From NCBI RefSeq assembly GCF_900129355.1, contig NZ_FQVL01000006.1, positions 124,001 to 188,000 of the forward strand: DNA of 64,000 bases. The letters run 5' to 3'. The DNA comes from Seinonella peptonophila. GTDB lineage: Bacteria; Bacillota; Bacilli; Thermoactinomycetales; Thermoactinomycetaceae. The notes below the pieces were generated by a model that searched no databases, was not told the DNA's origin, and saw only the letters and a list, made by a program, of their open reading frames with translations. Below, piece by piece: positions 17,738 through 26,539 of this stretch; positions within the stretch are counted from its first letter, which is position 1; each line of letters starts with the position of its first letter. The position numbers and the translations under genes are program-made.

Positions 17738-17768
17738 AAAATATCATTGGAGTTAACTCCAATGTCAA
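17738..17768 (-). promoter_or_regulatory. MerR-type promoter with 19 bp spacer and 18 bp palindrome
   Basis: On the minus strand TTGACA (17768-17763) and TATTTT (17743-17738) are separated by 19 bases, the overlong spacer that MerR regulators correct by twisting DNA. The spacer is occupied by the perfect palindrome ATTGGAGTTAACTCCAAT (17746-17763). The regulator's ATG begins 6 bases past the -10 element. Confidence 0.85.
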
Positions 17769-17778
17769 GTTGTTTTTC

Positions 17779-17797
17779 GCTTTTTTCGCAAAAAAGC
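17779..17797. terminator. Short A/T hairpin upstream of the MerR gene
   Basis: GCTTTTTT and AAAAAAGC form 8 bp arms around a 3-base loop. It could end transcription entering from either side. The stem is mostly A-T, so this is a weak call. Confidence 0.35.
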
Positions 17798-17912
17798 CCG
17801 GGTATGCATTATCACGTCTCAACTGATTTCTTGATTAATTATAAAAAGTAAAAATTGACTAAATATAGGTATTAATGTAATGATGAAGAGATGGGATATT
17901 GGTTAGTGAGTG

Positions 17913-18245
17913 TTATAGGGTAGTGGGATGGAATGGTGGGGAATGGAGTTTGTTTGCTATACGTTCCAATAATGGGCTGTCCGCACAGTCGGTTTGCTTT
18001 CTTCGGAGTAGGCAATTTTTTTGAGGAATAGTGCCAAAATACTTCCAATCTGTAAAGACAAAAAAATGATCTCGTGCTCTGGAAACAGCTACATTTAACA
18101 TATTTACACTCTGATCATAAAATACCTCTCATTCTCTGGAAGTGACAACAGGGGAAAACAGAATGATGTCACGCTCTGCTCCTTGTAGTTGATGAACAGG
18201 ACCAACGGTAATCGGTTCTTGAATGCCGCCAGCCTCTTGCTCTGA
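17913..18245 (-). pseudogene. C-terminal fragment of a superfamily 1 DNA/RNA helicase
   Basis: The reading runs from about 18240: ITVGPVHQLQGAERDIILFS (motif V), then TSRE and an in-frame TGA, then NMLNVAVSRARDHFFVF (motif VI) and further sequence that loses the frame near 17990. Everything before motif V is absent. The break at about 18240-18290 coincides with the start of a G+C-rich segment, so an insertion probably truncated the gene. The sequence around 17880-17960 also resembles the segments found about 40-130 bases after the tRNA-Ser copies. Confidence 0.7.
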
Positions 18246-18289
18246 AGCTCACAATCCCTGCTCACGCCATCTCTACTCTGCTGTGTATT

Positions 18290-18471
18290 GGATACAAGGT
18301 GAGTCAGGTGACGATCTACCGTGTGGAAACATCGCCAAGGGGTACTCCGGTAACCTCGACATCGGCGACGTCTCCGCTCTCATCATCGGCTTCATCATCA
18401 TGATGATCAGCCCCTACGCCATGCGTGGTTCCGTACTGCGCAAGAAGAAGGCAATCGTGGATGGAGCCTAA
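18290..18471 (+). pseudogene. G+C-rich gene 3' fragment with one membrane helix
   Basis: About 60 codons ending at TAA (18471), with a strong bias to C-ending codons (ATC, GAC, AAC, CTC) quite unlike neighbouring genes. The encoded tail contains one hydrophobic helix (SALIIGFIIMMISPYAM) and a basic end (RGSVLRKKKAIVDGA). No start or ribosome site is visible, and the segment begins at the breakpoint of a helicase relic. It seems to be the end of a foreign membrane-protein gene carried in with its terminator. Confidence 0.5.
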
Positions 18472-18478
18472 TCCACTG

Positions 18479-18535
18479 AGCCAACGAGTCCGGCACTGTA
18501 GCTTCCAGCTACGCGGACGGCCTGGTTGGCTTTTT
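18479..18535 (+). terminator. Three-part stem terminator of the G+C-rich fragment
   Basis: AGCCAAC pairs with GTTGGCT, GTCCG with CGGAC, and GTAGCT with AGCTAC in a nested order, ending in a run of five T (18531-18535). It directly follows the foreign 3' fragment. The AT-rich bases 18536-18832 hold nothing I can support. Confidence 0.8.
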
Positions 18536-18832
18536 CATTTTCCATTAGTCTGACCATTACTAGTGAGCACGAACGCTCGATTATAAACAATATTCAGTTT
18601 ATTATCATTAACGCTGTTAAAGTTCATCATTTATTTTTTCAGCTTGTTTTACTAACAATGCCATCCTCTTATTATTTATTGGTTTTGATTCAGTACACTT
18701 TATTTATTCTGTCCTGTTCTGTTAAGTATTTTGGAGGAATAGAATATCGAGTTTTTATCATACTATTGATCATAGCAAATTCGAGTAGTAAAGCACATAA
18801 ACACAAATGAAATACAAAGTTTTCAGCAGGAA

Positions 18833-19171
18833 ATGGAGCAGAAGCAGACTGAGTTACAACAAAATCAACCAATTCTCGAACAGCAATTTCTACAACAAAA
18901 AAAACAGACCTTACAGGCATTACAACAAGCTTTACAAACGTTGGAGACAAGCAATCTGAATTCGAGTTCTCCATCACTCATGCAGACTCAGCAACAACTT
19001 CAACAATCCATACAACAACTAAATCAATTACAAGGGATCGCCGTAACACACAATGCATCTGCTCAACAACAACAACTGGAGCAAGTCCAACAACAAAGCG
19101 AACAAGCTTCGCAAACACTAAGTCTGATTCAATCGCTTACCAGTGGTAATAACAGCTTTAAAAAAGGATAG
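18833..19171 (+). CDS. Gln-rich coiled-coil protein
   Basis: 112 aa, roughly a third Gln, in heptad-like helices (for example LQALQQALQTLETSN and QTQQQLQQSIQQLNQLQG) with a Ser/Asn linker in the middle and a basic end. There is no ribosome site at proper distance before the ATG, so this may be the remains of a longer gene or have another start. I recognise no family; the composition resembles spore-coat or small structural proteins, but that is speculation. Confidence 0.4.
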   Translation: MEQKQTELQQNQPILEQQFLQQKKQTLQALQQALQTLETSNLNSSSPSLMQTQQQLQQSIQQLNQLQGIAVTHNASAQQQQLEQVQQQSEQASQTLSLIQSLTSGNNSFKKG

Positions 19172-19259
19172 AGGTTATTTTTCAAAAATACTATCCTAAC
19201 ATGGACATTGCGTCATGATGTAATCCAGCAGATTGTCATGGATTCGAAACGCTAACTCG

Positions 19260-19625
19260 CTACTTTGCCTTCAATAAAGATTGTATAGCATCCCTTATTT
19301 CTTGATAACCGGTGCATCGGCAAAGATTAGATCGGCATCCAATCTTTAATGGTATCAACTGTTGCTTGTGATTGTTCATTGATCAGAGCATGACAGTTTA
19401 GTATAAAACCAGGTGTACAATAACCACACTGAATCGCCAATTTATCTATAAATTCATTTCGAACCGTTGTATCATTCAGCCCTTCAATAGTGATAATTGG
19501 TTTTTCAGTTAGCTCTACCGCTAAAGAATGACAAGAGTGGATTGGTTTCCCATTCATAAGCACTGTACAGGATCCACAATCACCATTTTCACAAGCCTTT
19601 TTAGCTCCATTTAATCGTCTATCAT
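19260..19625 (-). pseudogene. [2Fe-2S] small-subunit fragment (CoxS/XdhC-type)
   Basis: Readable segments are LNGAKKACENGDCGSCTVLM (first cluster), then IQCGYCTPGFILNCHALI, and after a frameshift near 19335 SNLCRCTGYQEIRDAIQSLL (second cluster). This is the two-cluster subunit of molybdenum hydroxylases such as xanthine or CO dehydrogenase. The N-terminal ferredoxin strands and the partner subunits are missing. It is an isolated relic. Confidence 0.75.
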
Positions 19626-20140
19626 TACAAGACTCGGATAATTAGTGTGATCATTCGTACTTTACTTAATAAACTAAGTAAATACCCAATGGTTATTTTA
19701 CATATGGGTTATATATTTCGTTAGTTCAATCTTATATTTTTCTGCTATGTGCAGTCATTACAATCTCCTATCTGTTTTATCTGATAAGTATCTAACAGGT
19801 TGAACCATGATCGAACCTAGTATGAGACTTCTATGCAATTGAATTTTAGCGTGTGAAATGAGTCGAAATACGCTGCAACCTTTCTTACCATTCGCTTGTC
19901 TACCTAAACGACTGTCTAACAAAAAGGCTCTTATCACTAGAGCCTGTACAATCAGCGGATTCACGGGAATATCCTTATCACACTCTCGCAAATTATTTGA
20001 CTATCTTAAGTTTAGCATATTTTAACGATGAACTGATCCGAATGAGTGTCACGAAATGGCTGAGCGATTCCATAAGGCGAACATTCTTCGCTTACACACT
20101 ACTGAGCTGATCCATTTCACTACCGAATTTTGTATGTATT
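19626..20140. other. Gene-poor stretch between relics
   Basis: A 77-codon minus frame at 19758-19991 is basic and carries no recognisable motif or ribosome site. No other structure is clear until the IS end at 20141. Confidence 0.35.
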
Positions 20141-20393
20141 AGAAGTCATTTCAAAAGTACCTATCTCGAACCAATTGAATCGACAACCAAAATACGAAAA
20201 AAGAAGTATTCAATACGCAGCGTTCTTCCGGAATCCGCTTTGCTCAAACAGTCCTCGCTCTGATCCTCACTATCACAACCACTGCTCATAGCACCTGAAA
20301 AGTCGCACCGTGCGAAATCCTTGCGCCCTCATTTATTGAAAAAATTACACCATCGACACTGTTAGGCTTGAACCGACTTTTGAAATAGCTTCT
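20141..20393. mobile_element. Deleted insertion-sequence copy with both terminal repeats
   Basis: The left end AGAAGTCATTTCAAAAGTAC and the right end CGACTTTTGAAATAGCTTCT are imperfect inverted repeats enclosing only about 215 bases without a transposase. The right end is the exact reverse complement of the end at 21340-21359. It is either an internally deleted element or a MITE of the same IS. Confidence 0.65.
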
Positions 20394-20450
20394 AATGGAA
20401 AGTGGATAGATACAAATTAAATGTATTTTAATAGGAAATGGAGTGATTCG

Positions 20451-21341
20451 ATGGAGCGGGTAATGGTATTCCTGTTTCCAGTTGTTATTTGGTTTATTTT
20501 GTTTTTACGCAAAAAAAACTCATTTAAATTTGGTTTAACTCCAATGTCATTAGAGATAAAACAAATAAAGGGGTTAAAAAAACTAAGTGATGACGTAGAG
20601 AAGTCCCTTAGTAAAAGTTATATGGAAAACGTAGAAGAGAGGGTAGGAACTAAGCTAAAAGCAAATGATTACCAGTGGCGTCTACTGGATTTAAAGCGTT
20701 ATTTTATTTTGACTTCTCTTTTAAAAGAGTCTCCAATGTTTAGCAAGAAAGTCGATGCACTGTGGCATCTGATGCTCATGTTCACCCGTGAGTATGCTGA
20801 TTTTTCAAAGAGATATCTAGGAACCACTCTTCATCACAGTCCCAATGTAAACGGATTGCCTGATCCTGATTTGCGAGGATATTTTGATTGGGTGTATGCT
20901 GAGCTTTTTCACATCAGAAAAGAGAATATCCATCTTTATAAGGGGTTTTTCAGGCACCCTGTACATCCAACTGTCATTGATGAGTTTAAAAATTTACCAG
21001 AAAACGAACTTATAGATTTATATTTTAAAAGTGATACCAAATACACTACTACTGTCTTCTCGCTGATCTCTTCCATGAAGAGAACTGTAAATAAGGTAAA
21101 AGACTATGAAAGAAAAGTCATACAAGAAAAAATGGAAAAGAGCAAAAAGGAGGAAAAATATAGCTCCATGCTCGTTCCTTTCTTATCTGCTTCCTATTTC
21201 CATTATGATGAATTTTCAAGTTACATGAAAGTTAGCAGCTACAGTTCATCAAGTTGTACAAGTTGCGGATCGGGTAGCTCCTGTAGTGGTTCTTGCTCAT
21301 CCTGTAGTTCCTGCTCAAGCTGTGGTGGAGGTGGAGATTAG
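20451..21341 (+). CDS. Membrane-anchored glycine-rich-domain-like protein with Cys/Ser tail
   Basis: 296 aa from the ATG at 20451, which follows GGAG. An N-terminal helix (VMVFLFPVVIWFILFL) anchors it. The centre carries VDALWHLMLMFTREYADF and GTTLHHSPN, resembling the W-H and H-H signature of glycine-rich-domain-containing proteins. A charged helix leads to a tail made almost only of Ser, Cys and Gly (CTSCGSGSSCSGSC...), ending GGGGD. The function is unknown; the Cys tail could bind metal or form cross-links. The stop codon TAG shares its last two bases with the terminal repeat of an IS, so the original end may have been trimmed. IS ends flank the gene on both sides. Confidence 0.65.
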   Translation: MERVMVFLFPVVIWFILFLRKKNSFKFGLTPMSLEIKQIKGLKKLSDDVEKSLSKSYMENVEERVGTKLKANDYQWRLLDLKRYFILTSLLKESPMFSKKVDALWHLMLMFTREYADFSKRYLGTTLHHSPNVNGLPDPDLRGYFDWVYAELFHIRKENIHLYKGFFRHPVHPTVIDEFKNLPENELIDLYFKSDTKYTTTVFSLISSMKRTVNKVKDYERKVIQEKMEKSKKEEKYSSMLVPFLSASYFHYDEFSSYMKVSSYSSSSCTSCGSGSSCSGSCSSCSSCSSCGGGGD

Positions 21342-21530
21342 AAGCTATTTCAAAAGTCGATTCAGTAAAACAACGTTCGATCTTCCAACGTTGTTTGTAA
21401 GTATCGTCTAGGTCCAGTGGACGATGCTTTCTCTTTGTATTTTTCTTATATGAAATGCCTGCCACACTACTATAAGCTCGATCAGCAACCAGTTCTTTTA
21501 GGATACAGAATTTCATTGTATGAAAGTGTT
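21340..21530 (-). mobile_element. Insertion-sequence fragment with DDE transposase C-terminus
   Basis: It begins with the terminal repeat AGAAGCTATTTCAAAAGTCG. The minus strand encodes KELVADRAYSS, then RPLDLDDTYKQRWKIERCF, the Y-(2)-R-(3)-E signature region of IS4/IS5-group transposases. The other end is lost near 21530. With the deleted copy at 20141 it brackets one gene, like a decayed composite transposon. Confidence 0.7.
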
Positions 21531-21649
21531 ACATGATAATGATTGACACTGACCCAGATCATCACACTTATCTGGACAGAAAAAATAATGCACTTATAAT
21601 GGATGTCCTTCATTGATTCTTTGGATAATCTCACCCATCTAAATGTTTA

Positions 21650-22270
21650 TTAGAGCATGCCAAAGGAAAGCCGCTTCATCCGATCATTGAATTTGCGATT
21701 CAGACGGGGATGCGGCGAGGGGAAATCTTTGGACTACGCTGGCAAGATGTCAATTTTGAAACGCAGATAGTGAGCATTCGGCAAACGCTACAGCGATACA
21801 AACAGAAGGGTTATCAAATTCGAGAAGTACCGAAGACAACGGGCAGTCGAAGATCGGTCGCAATTGCTCACTCGGTTGTTCAGTTACTGAAGAAGATTAA
21901 AAAGCAACAAGCAAAGAATTGGTCACAATGGGGTTCCGCGTATGATGATTGGGATCTCGTATTTGCCAGAGAAGATGGTCGACCGATGGATATGAACAAC
22001 ATGACCAATGAATTTGCTACTCTGATCAAACAGCTTGATCTTTCTCATTTCCGGTTTCATGATCTTCGGCACAGTCACGCTAGTTTATTACTTCAACAAG
22101 GGGAACATCCTAAGGTGATCTCCGAACGACCGGGACATTCCTTCATCACCATTACAATGAACGCCTACTCTCATCTGATACCCAATATGCAACAAAAAGC
22201 CGCCCAAAAGTTGGACGACTTCCTTTCTAATCATATGTTGGATACCAACAAAAATCCTTTATCCCACTAA
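21650..22270 (+). pseudogene. Tyrosine integrase, N-terminal half lost, island 2
   Basis: Only the catalytic domain remains: QTGMRRGEIFGLRWQD (first Arg), HFRFHDLRHSHASLLL (H-x-x-R), ERPGHSFITITMNAYSHL (second His and the Tyr nucleophile). The arm-binding and core-binding domains are absent; the break is at about 21650. The usual LGH has become RPGH. Related phage and island integrases are about 370-390 aa. It stands about 100 bases from the tRNA-Ser repeat at 22369, as expected for an element's own integrase. Confidence 0.85.
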
Positions 22271-22299
22271 AGGTTTGCACTTCGTTCGCAAAACGAAAA

Positions 22300-22334
22300 A
22301 TCCGCCAACCACTAGGAAACTGTGATTGACGGAT
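22300..22334 (+). terminator. Hairpin after the integrase, conserved in all three islands
   Basis: ATCCGCCAACCAC and GTGATTGACGGAT pair with two G-U wobbles. The same sequence follows the other integrase ends (near 16557 and 26391). It probably terminates the integrase transcript or protects it from the tRNA. Confidence 0.6.
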
Positions 22335-22368
22335 ATCTAAAAAAGCTGCCACCTTGGCAACTTTGCGT

Positions 22369-22429
22369 TGGCGGAGAGAGAGGGATTCGAACCCTCGCGG
22401 GGAGGTATCTCCCCTAGCGGTTTAGCAAA
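22369..22429 (-). repeat. tRNA-Ser 3' end copy (attachment site), right end of island 2
   Basis: 61 bases matching the 3' part of tRNA-Ser(GCT), one C shorter in the variable-arm run. Downstream, GTTTGTTTGCAGTTTTGTTT near 22530 repeats the arrangement seen after the copy at 16626. Confidence 0.85.
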
Positions 22430-22651
22430 TAGATTTATAGATATAACAGTGGGGAATGTGATGGAATATTAAGTGTTGGTATTAGGATTTTGGTGATATT
22501 GGGTAATGTAGAGGTATGTAAGGTTGTAGAGTTTGTTTGCAGTTTTGTTTGCAACCAAGATTGAAAATTCCCCCAGTTAAATTAGGCTCTGTTGAATATA
22601 CTTATCAAATTCTGTTTACTTTTCTTTGAACACATTACAGATAAAAAATTG

Positions 22652-22957
22652 TTACCTTACTGGTATTACTCTTTCACCTTTTCTTGCAATTTCATCCCAG
22701 TTCTTATGATAGTGTTTCAATAATTGACGATATCTTAACTCATAATCTTCTTTCTTTGGAACTAGTACATGCTTGTGATACATTGACGAATACCCATTCG
22801 CTATTAAATTCTTATGCCAATATCTCATTGCTGCCTCTATGGTATTCCTGTATACCTTTGTACACTGAACGATAACTGGGGACTTATATTCTTTTCGAAT
22901 GAACCTCTCCCAATATTCTAAACTACTTTTAATCATTCCTTTTCTTCCGATTTTCAC
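22652..22957 (-). CDS. Truncated paralogue of the next two genes
   Basis: 101 aa from a GTG. From about residue 26, VIVQCTKVYRNTIEAAMRYW matches IIVQSSEVYRELILNAMEFW of the neighbour at 22983-23390, and so does the end (LLKHYHKNWDEIARKGERVIPVR against LLDAYQKQWKEIVIAEEPLVPNR). The N-terminal half of the neighbour is missing, so this copy is 5'-truncated, and translation is uncertain. No known family. Confidence 0.45.
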   Translation of the reverse strand: MKIGRKGMIKSSLEYWERFIRKEYKSPVIVQCTKVYRNTIEAAMRYWHKNLIANGYSSMYHKHVLVPKKEDYELRYRQLLKHYHKNWDEIARKGERVIPVR

Positions 22958-22982
22958 CTATCAACTTATAGTTCTTTTAGAC

Positions 22983-23390
22983 TTATCGGTTCGGCACCAA
23001 TGGTTCTTCAGCTATCACAATCTCTTTCCATTGTTTTTGATAGGCATCTAATAGTCGCTGACGCATATTATGTTGTTCTTTCTCTCCATGAATGATCTGG
23101 AATTGAGGAGAAAAACCATTATTTTTGAGAGTCTTATTCCAAAATTCCATTGCATTTAAAATAAGCTCTCTGTATACTTCTGAACTTTGAACAATAATTT
23201 TAGGATCACAATCCAGTTCTTCTGATCCTTCAGCTACAATCCATGTATTCGAATCTTCTTTTAAACAAACAGCATATAATTCTTCGATGAGATACACATC
23301 GAGTTTAATATTGAAGATTCGATGCATTGTCCCCAAAACACAAGTTAGATAATCAATAGGTACAGTAATCATAAACTGAGAATAGGTCAT
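22983..23390 (-). CDS. Hypothetical protein, tandem paralogue family, island 3
   Basis: 135 aa. The ATG directly follows the stop of the gene at 23391-23831 (TGAATG), with AAGGAG inside that gene's end, so the two are co-translated. The N-terminus is hydrophobic beta-like (MITVPIDYLTCVLGTMHRIF), and the C-terminal half holds the family block IIVQSSEVYRELILNAMEFW and the VPNR end. I recognise no family. Tandem small paralogues of this kind are often immunity proteins or small defence factors, but no toxin is visible here. Confidence 0.65.
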   Translation of the reverse strand: MTYSQFMITVPIDYLTCVLGTMHRIFNIKLDVYLIEELYAVCLKEDSNTWIVAEGSEELDCDPKIIVQSSEVYRELILNAMEFWNKTLKNNGFSPQFQIIHGEKEQHNMRQRLLDAYQKQWKEIVIAEEPLVPNR

Positions 23391-23831
23391 TCAAGTGATA
23401 CTCCTTTTTTCAAAAAGTATATCTAAAGTTAATCTTGTTCTCCCCAGTAGTTCATTCAGAGCTTTGTCAGGCTCATTGATCATATTCTTAGGGATATACT
23501 CATTTTCAGTAGGGTAAGTATATTCATACTCACAAAGTGTATTCCGTATCCAGTATTCCAGACAATTTCGAACTGCATCATGCTTATCTTCTTCACATCG
23601 CACCACAATATAGCGGACGTAATCAGGGGTAACAAAATCGCACAACACAAAATTATTTCTATTCCTGCCATCATAAATCATATAAAAACCTCTGATTCTT
23701 TTATCTATCCCACCACCAGAGTTATCATAAATGGAAAAATCGATTGGCAAATTGAGGATTTCACACAGATCAAAGGAAATCTCTTCGAAAAAGGTATCTG
23801 GTAGGTAGACTTGATATTCATAGTTTTTCAT
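23391..23831 (-). CDS. Hypothetical protein, first of the tandem paralogue group
   Basis: 146 aa starting MKNYEYQVYLPD. It carries the same layout as its downstream neighbour in more diverged form: a beta-rich N-terminal half (FDLCEILNLPIDFSIYD) and a helix like HDAVRNCLEYWIRNTL that aligns with ELILNAMEFWNKTL. Only a weak purine-rich site precedes the ATG. It heads the small operon of two or three genes. No function can be assigned. Confidence 0.6.
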   Translation of the reverse strand: MKNYEYQVYLPDTFFEEISFDLCEILNLPIDFSIYDNSGGGIDKRIRGFYMIYDGRNRNNFVLCDFVTPDYVRYIVVRCEEDKHDAVRNCLEYWIRNTLCEYEYTYPTENEYIPKNMINEPDKALNELLGRTRLTLDILFEKRSIT

Positions 23832-24489
23832 TTAAACAACCCCAAATATATATTTTATTCATAGACATAAAAATCATCTTTAATATTAGAGGTATCTGTT
23901 TCTGTTATATTTGAACTCATGTTAAAATCACTTCCTCAAAACTCCTTTATTTAATTGGAATGCACATTTATGTTCTAACCATCGTTTCATTCTCTGATAT
24001 AAGAAGACGTTTATATCTGTCTCCATACCTGTTTGTTTTTAACCTCGCTCTAAAACAATTCCTGCCAACTCTATCTACTGCCCTAATACCTCAACAGGAA
24101 TCCCCAATCTCCGAATCCAATAACTCTTTATCTCTAAACCAATAAATTGCCTCTTCCTCTGGTAAATCATGCGAAAAACTTTGCAACTACTCAACTGAAT
24201 AGGGGTAGGTTCCAGTTGTGAGTTATTTCTCTAATCACAACCCAACTATTAGAGGAATCATATAGTCGTCCTTCTTTAATTTATTTACAGGAGTATTTGT
24301 GGTGATTTGTCGACCGCTTATCCTGAGCTCCATTATAATATACCGTACATATGGGCTATGTTTTGGTTGGTTTAGGTATATGTAAATTTCCCAAATAAGA
24401 CCTTTGATTCGAAGTATTTGATTAGATCAGCAAAGGTTCAGGAAAAATGATTGTTATGAGATTCGTTGAGTGAAATACAACTTGGGTAG
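23832..24489. other. AT-rich intergenic region without a supported gene
   Basis: The part next to 23832 should contain the promoter for the paralogue operon. No frame has a ribosome site or familiar content, and no long inverted repeat is visible. Confidence 0.4.
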
Positions 24490-24720
24490 CTAAATTGGTT
24501 TATCATATTTTGAATAAAACTCTCTGATAAAATTGTCCATTTTTTGCAGTATAGAGATATCTACGTGGTTAAAAGGTTTATGATCAGATTTAACTAAAAC
24601 AACTGCTACTTCAGCTTCGGCTACTTTTATAAATCCTTTGTGCTTTCAAAATTCGAAGTAGTCTGCCCAATTTACTGCATCTCCATCCAAAATGTTAGAA
24701 TAGTATCTGTCAAACTCCTT
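24490..24720 (-). pseudogene. Relic of a small hypothetical gene
   Basis: The minus strand reads KEFDRYYSNILDGDAVNWAD, YFEF, an in-frame TGA, then KHKGFIKVAEAEVAVVLVKS and on to a normal stop at 24490. The protein-like composition on both sides of one stop suggests a recently disabled gene. No start is visible before 24720, and the family is unknown. Confidence 0.5.
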
Positions 24721-24959
24721 AATACCTTATACTCACATGGTCCAAGCCTACTAGCTGCATTAAGTATATCAATATCATCTGATTATACAGAATTCTGGTG
24801 AACTACTAGTCCAATAAATCTGCTCACATAATATCGATATAATCAAACAACACAAATGGGCTCTCAAATATTCCTTATCTTGATATTTTTAAAACCTTAT
24901 TCTCATAACAATATAAAAACCATAACCCCATACAAGTTATAATATACAGAGCCTACCTA

Positions 24960-25489
24960 CTTGACAAAATACTGATTGACACAGAACCCACAATCTCTCT
25001 CACTACACTTTTCAACGGCCCCTCCAATTCCACAAAATCACCTTGCTTGATCCTTCTAAATGTACGTGTAGCAGCATTAAGGATTGCAACCCTACCCGAC
25101 TCATTGTCGAGAATCTCAGCGAACGTCTGATATACCTTTTCTGTCATTTCCGGTATCAGAAGGCTAAAGCAATATAGGTATTCTGCACGGTTCCAGCAGG
25201 AGCAAAACCCATCCCTCCCAGTCAAGAATGCAGAGCTGAGGAGCCATGAGATTCCCACAGTGGAAATCGCCATGTACAGTTGTCCAATGGGAGACTTGGG
25301 AATCAACTTGTTTACCATAATCGTCTCGAAAAGGTTGGGAGATTTTTTCTTGTGTCACTTTGATTCTTTGCGTGGAGTGGGCAGTGATCGAATGATTGAC
25401 GCAGATTGATCCACCAATCATTCGGTAGTTCGATCATCTCGCGAAGTTCTGGAGTAGATGAACAAACTTTCCCTGTAGCTCGTTCCATT
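24960..25489 (-). pseudogene. Second, more damaged APH-type phosphotransferase copy
   Basis: It closely resembles 11287-11800 of the first copy: MERATGKVCSSTPELREMIE, VHGDFHCGNLMAP, LCILDWEGWVLL and the C-terminal helices, with several frameshifts between them. The similarity stops abruptly at about 25489, where integrase sequence begins, and no ATPase gene accompanies it. The copy probably came from recombination between islands 1 and 3. Confidence 0.8.
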
Positions 25490-26366
25490 GGGAAAATCAC
25501 CTTAGAAAAGTTAAAACCCCTAGACATTCAACGATACTACACCCGTAAATTGCAACATGGAAGGCACGATGGTAGTGGTGGTTTATCAGCGCGAAGTGTA
25601 CTACATCATCACCGTTTACTTCATAAAGCACTTGAATTTGCGGTAAAATGGCAACTCATTCCGAAAAACCCAGCAAAATCGGTTATGCCTCCAAAACCAA
25701 GACAAAAAAACATAAATGTGCTAACCAAATCACAGATCCATAAGGTATTACACCATATGACGAACCAAACCATGTATGAAATTGTCTATTTTGCGATCCA
25801 AACAGGGATGAGGCGAAGTGAGATTTTTGGGCTTCGCTGGCAGGATGTCAACTTTACAACACAGACTATCTGCATTCGATATACACTACATTATCATAAA
25901 AACATCGGCTACCGACTCCGTGAGACAACCAAAACAAAAGGAAGCCGAAGAACACTTGCTATTTCGCAATCAGTGATGAACCTTTTGCAACAGATCAAAC
26001 AACGACAGATGAAAGATAAAGAAAAATTGGGTGTTGCTTATTCTGATCTTGACCTCGTGTTTGCACGACCAAGTGGGCGACCATTAGATATGAACAATAT
26101 CTCGTATGATTTTAGCCAACTTGTCAAACAGCTTGATGTCCCTTATGTTCATTTCCACAGTCTTCTTCACTGTCACGCTAGTTTATTGTACAACAGTGGA
26201 GCATCCTAAAGTGATCTCAGAACGATTAGGACATTCATCAATCTCAATCACTATGGACACTTACTCTCATTTGATGCCAAAGATGCAACAAGAAGCCGCC
26301 CAAAAATTGGACGACTTTCTTTCAAATCATATGTTAGATACAAATGAAAATCCTTTATCCCAGTAA
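25490..26366 (+). pseudogene. Tyrosine integrase, disrupted, island 3
   Basis: The longest of the three integrase relics. The core-binding domain (LEKLKPLDIQRYYTRKLQ), the first catalytic Arg (QTGMRRSEIFGLRWQD) and the second His/Tyr block (ERLGHSSISITMDTYSHL) are readable. The H-x-x-R motif has become HSLLHCH, losing the Arg, and a frameshift near 26195 separates the last third. The extreme N-terminus is replaced by the phosphotransferase relic at 25489. It lies about 80 bases from the intact tRNA-Ser gene. Confidence 0.85.
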
Positions 26367-26443
26367 GTTTTGCACTTCATTTACATAGCGGAAAATCCGC
26401 CAATCACTAGGCCGAAAACAGTGTGATTGACGGATCTCTATTA

Positions 26444-26536
26444 TGGCGGAGAGAGAGGGATTCGAACCCTCGCGGGGAGGTATCTCCCCCTAGCGGTTTA
26501 GCAAACCACCCTCTTCGGCCTCTTGAGTATCTCTCC
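26444..26536 (-). tRNA. tRNA-Ser (GCT)
   Basis: 93 bases with encoded CCA. The acceptor GGAGAGA pairs with TCTCTCC, the anticodon loop is TTTGCTAAA (anticodon GCT), a long variable arm is present as required for tRNA-Ser, and the T-loop is GGTTCGAATCC. It is the integration target of the island array: its 3' part recurs at 22369, 16626 and partly at 9205. Confidence 0.95.
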
Positions 26537-26539
26537 ATA

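Noticed and set aside
19758-19991. 77-codon basic frame on the minus strand
   Set aside because: No start signal and no family; lies between two relics.
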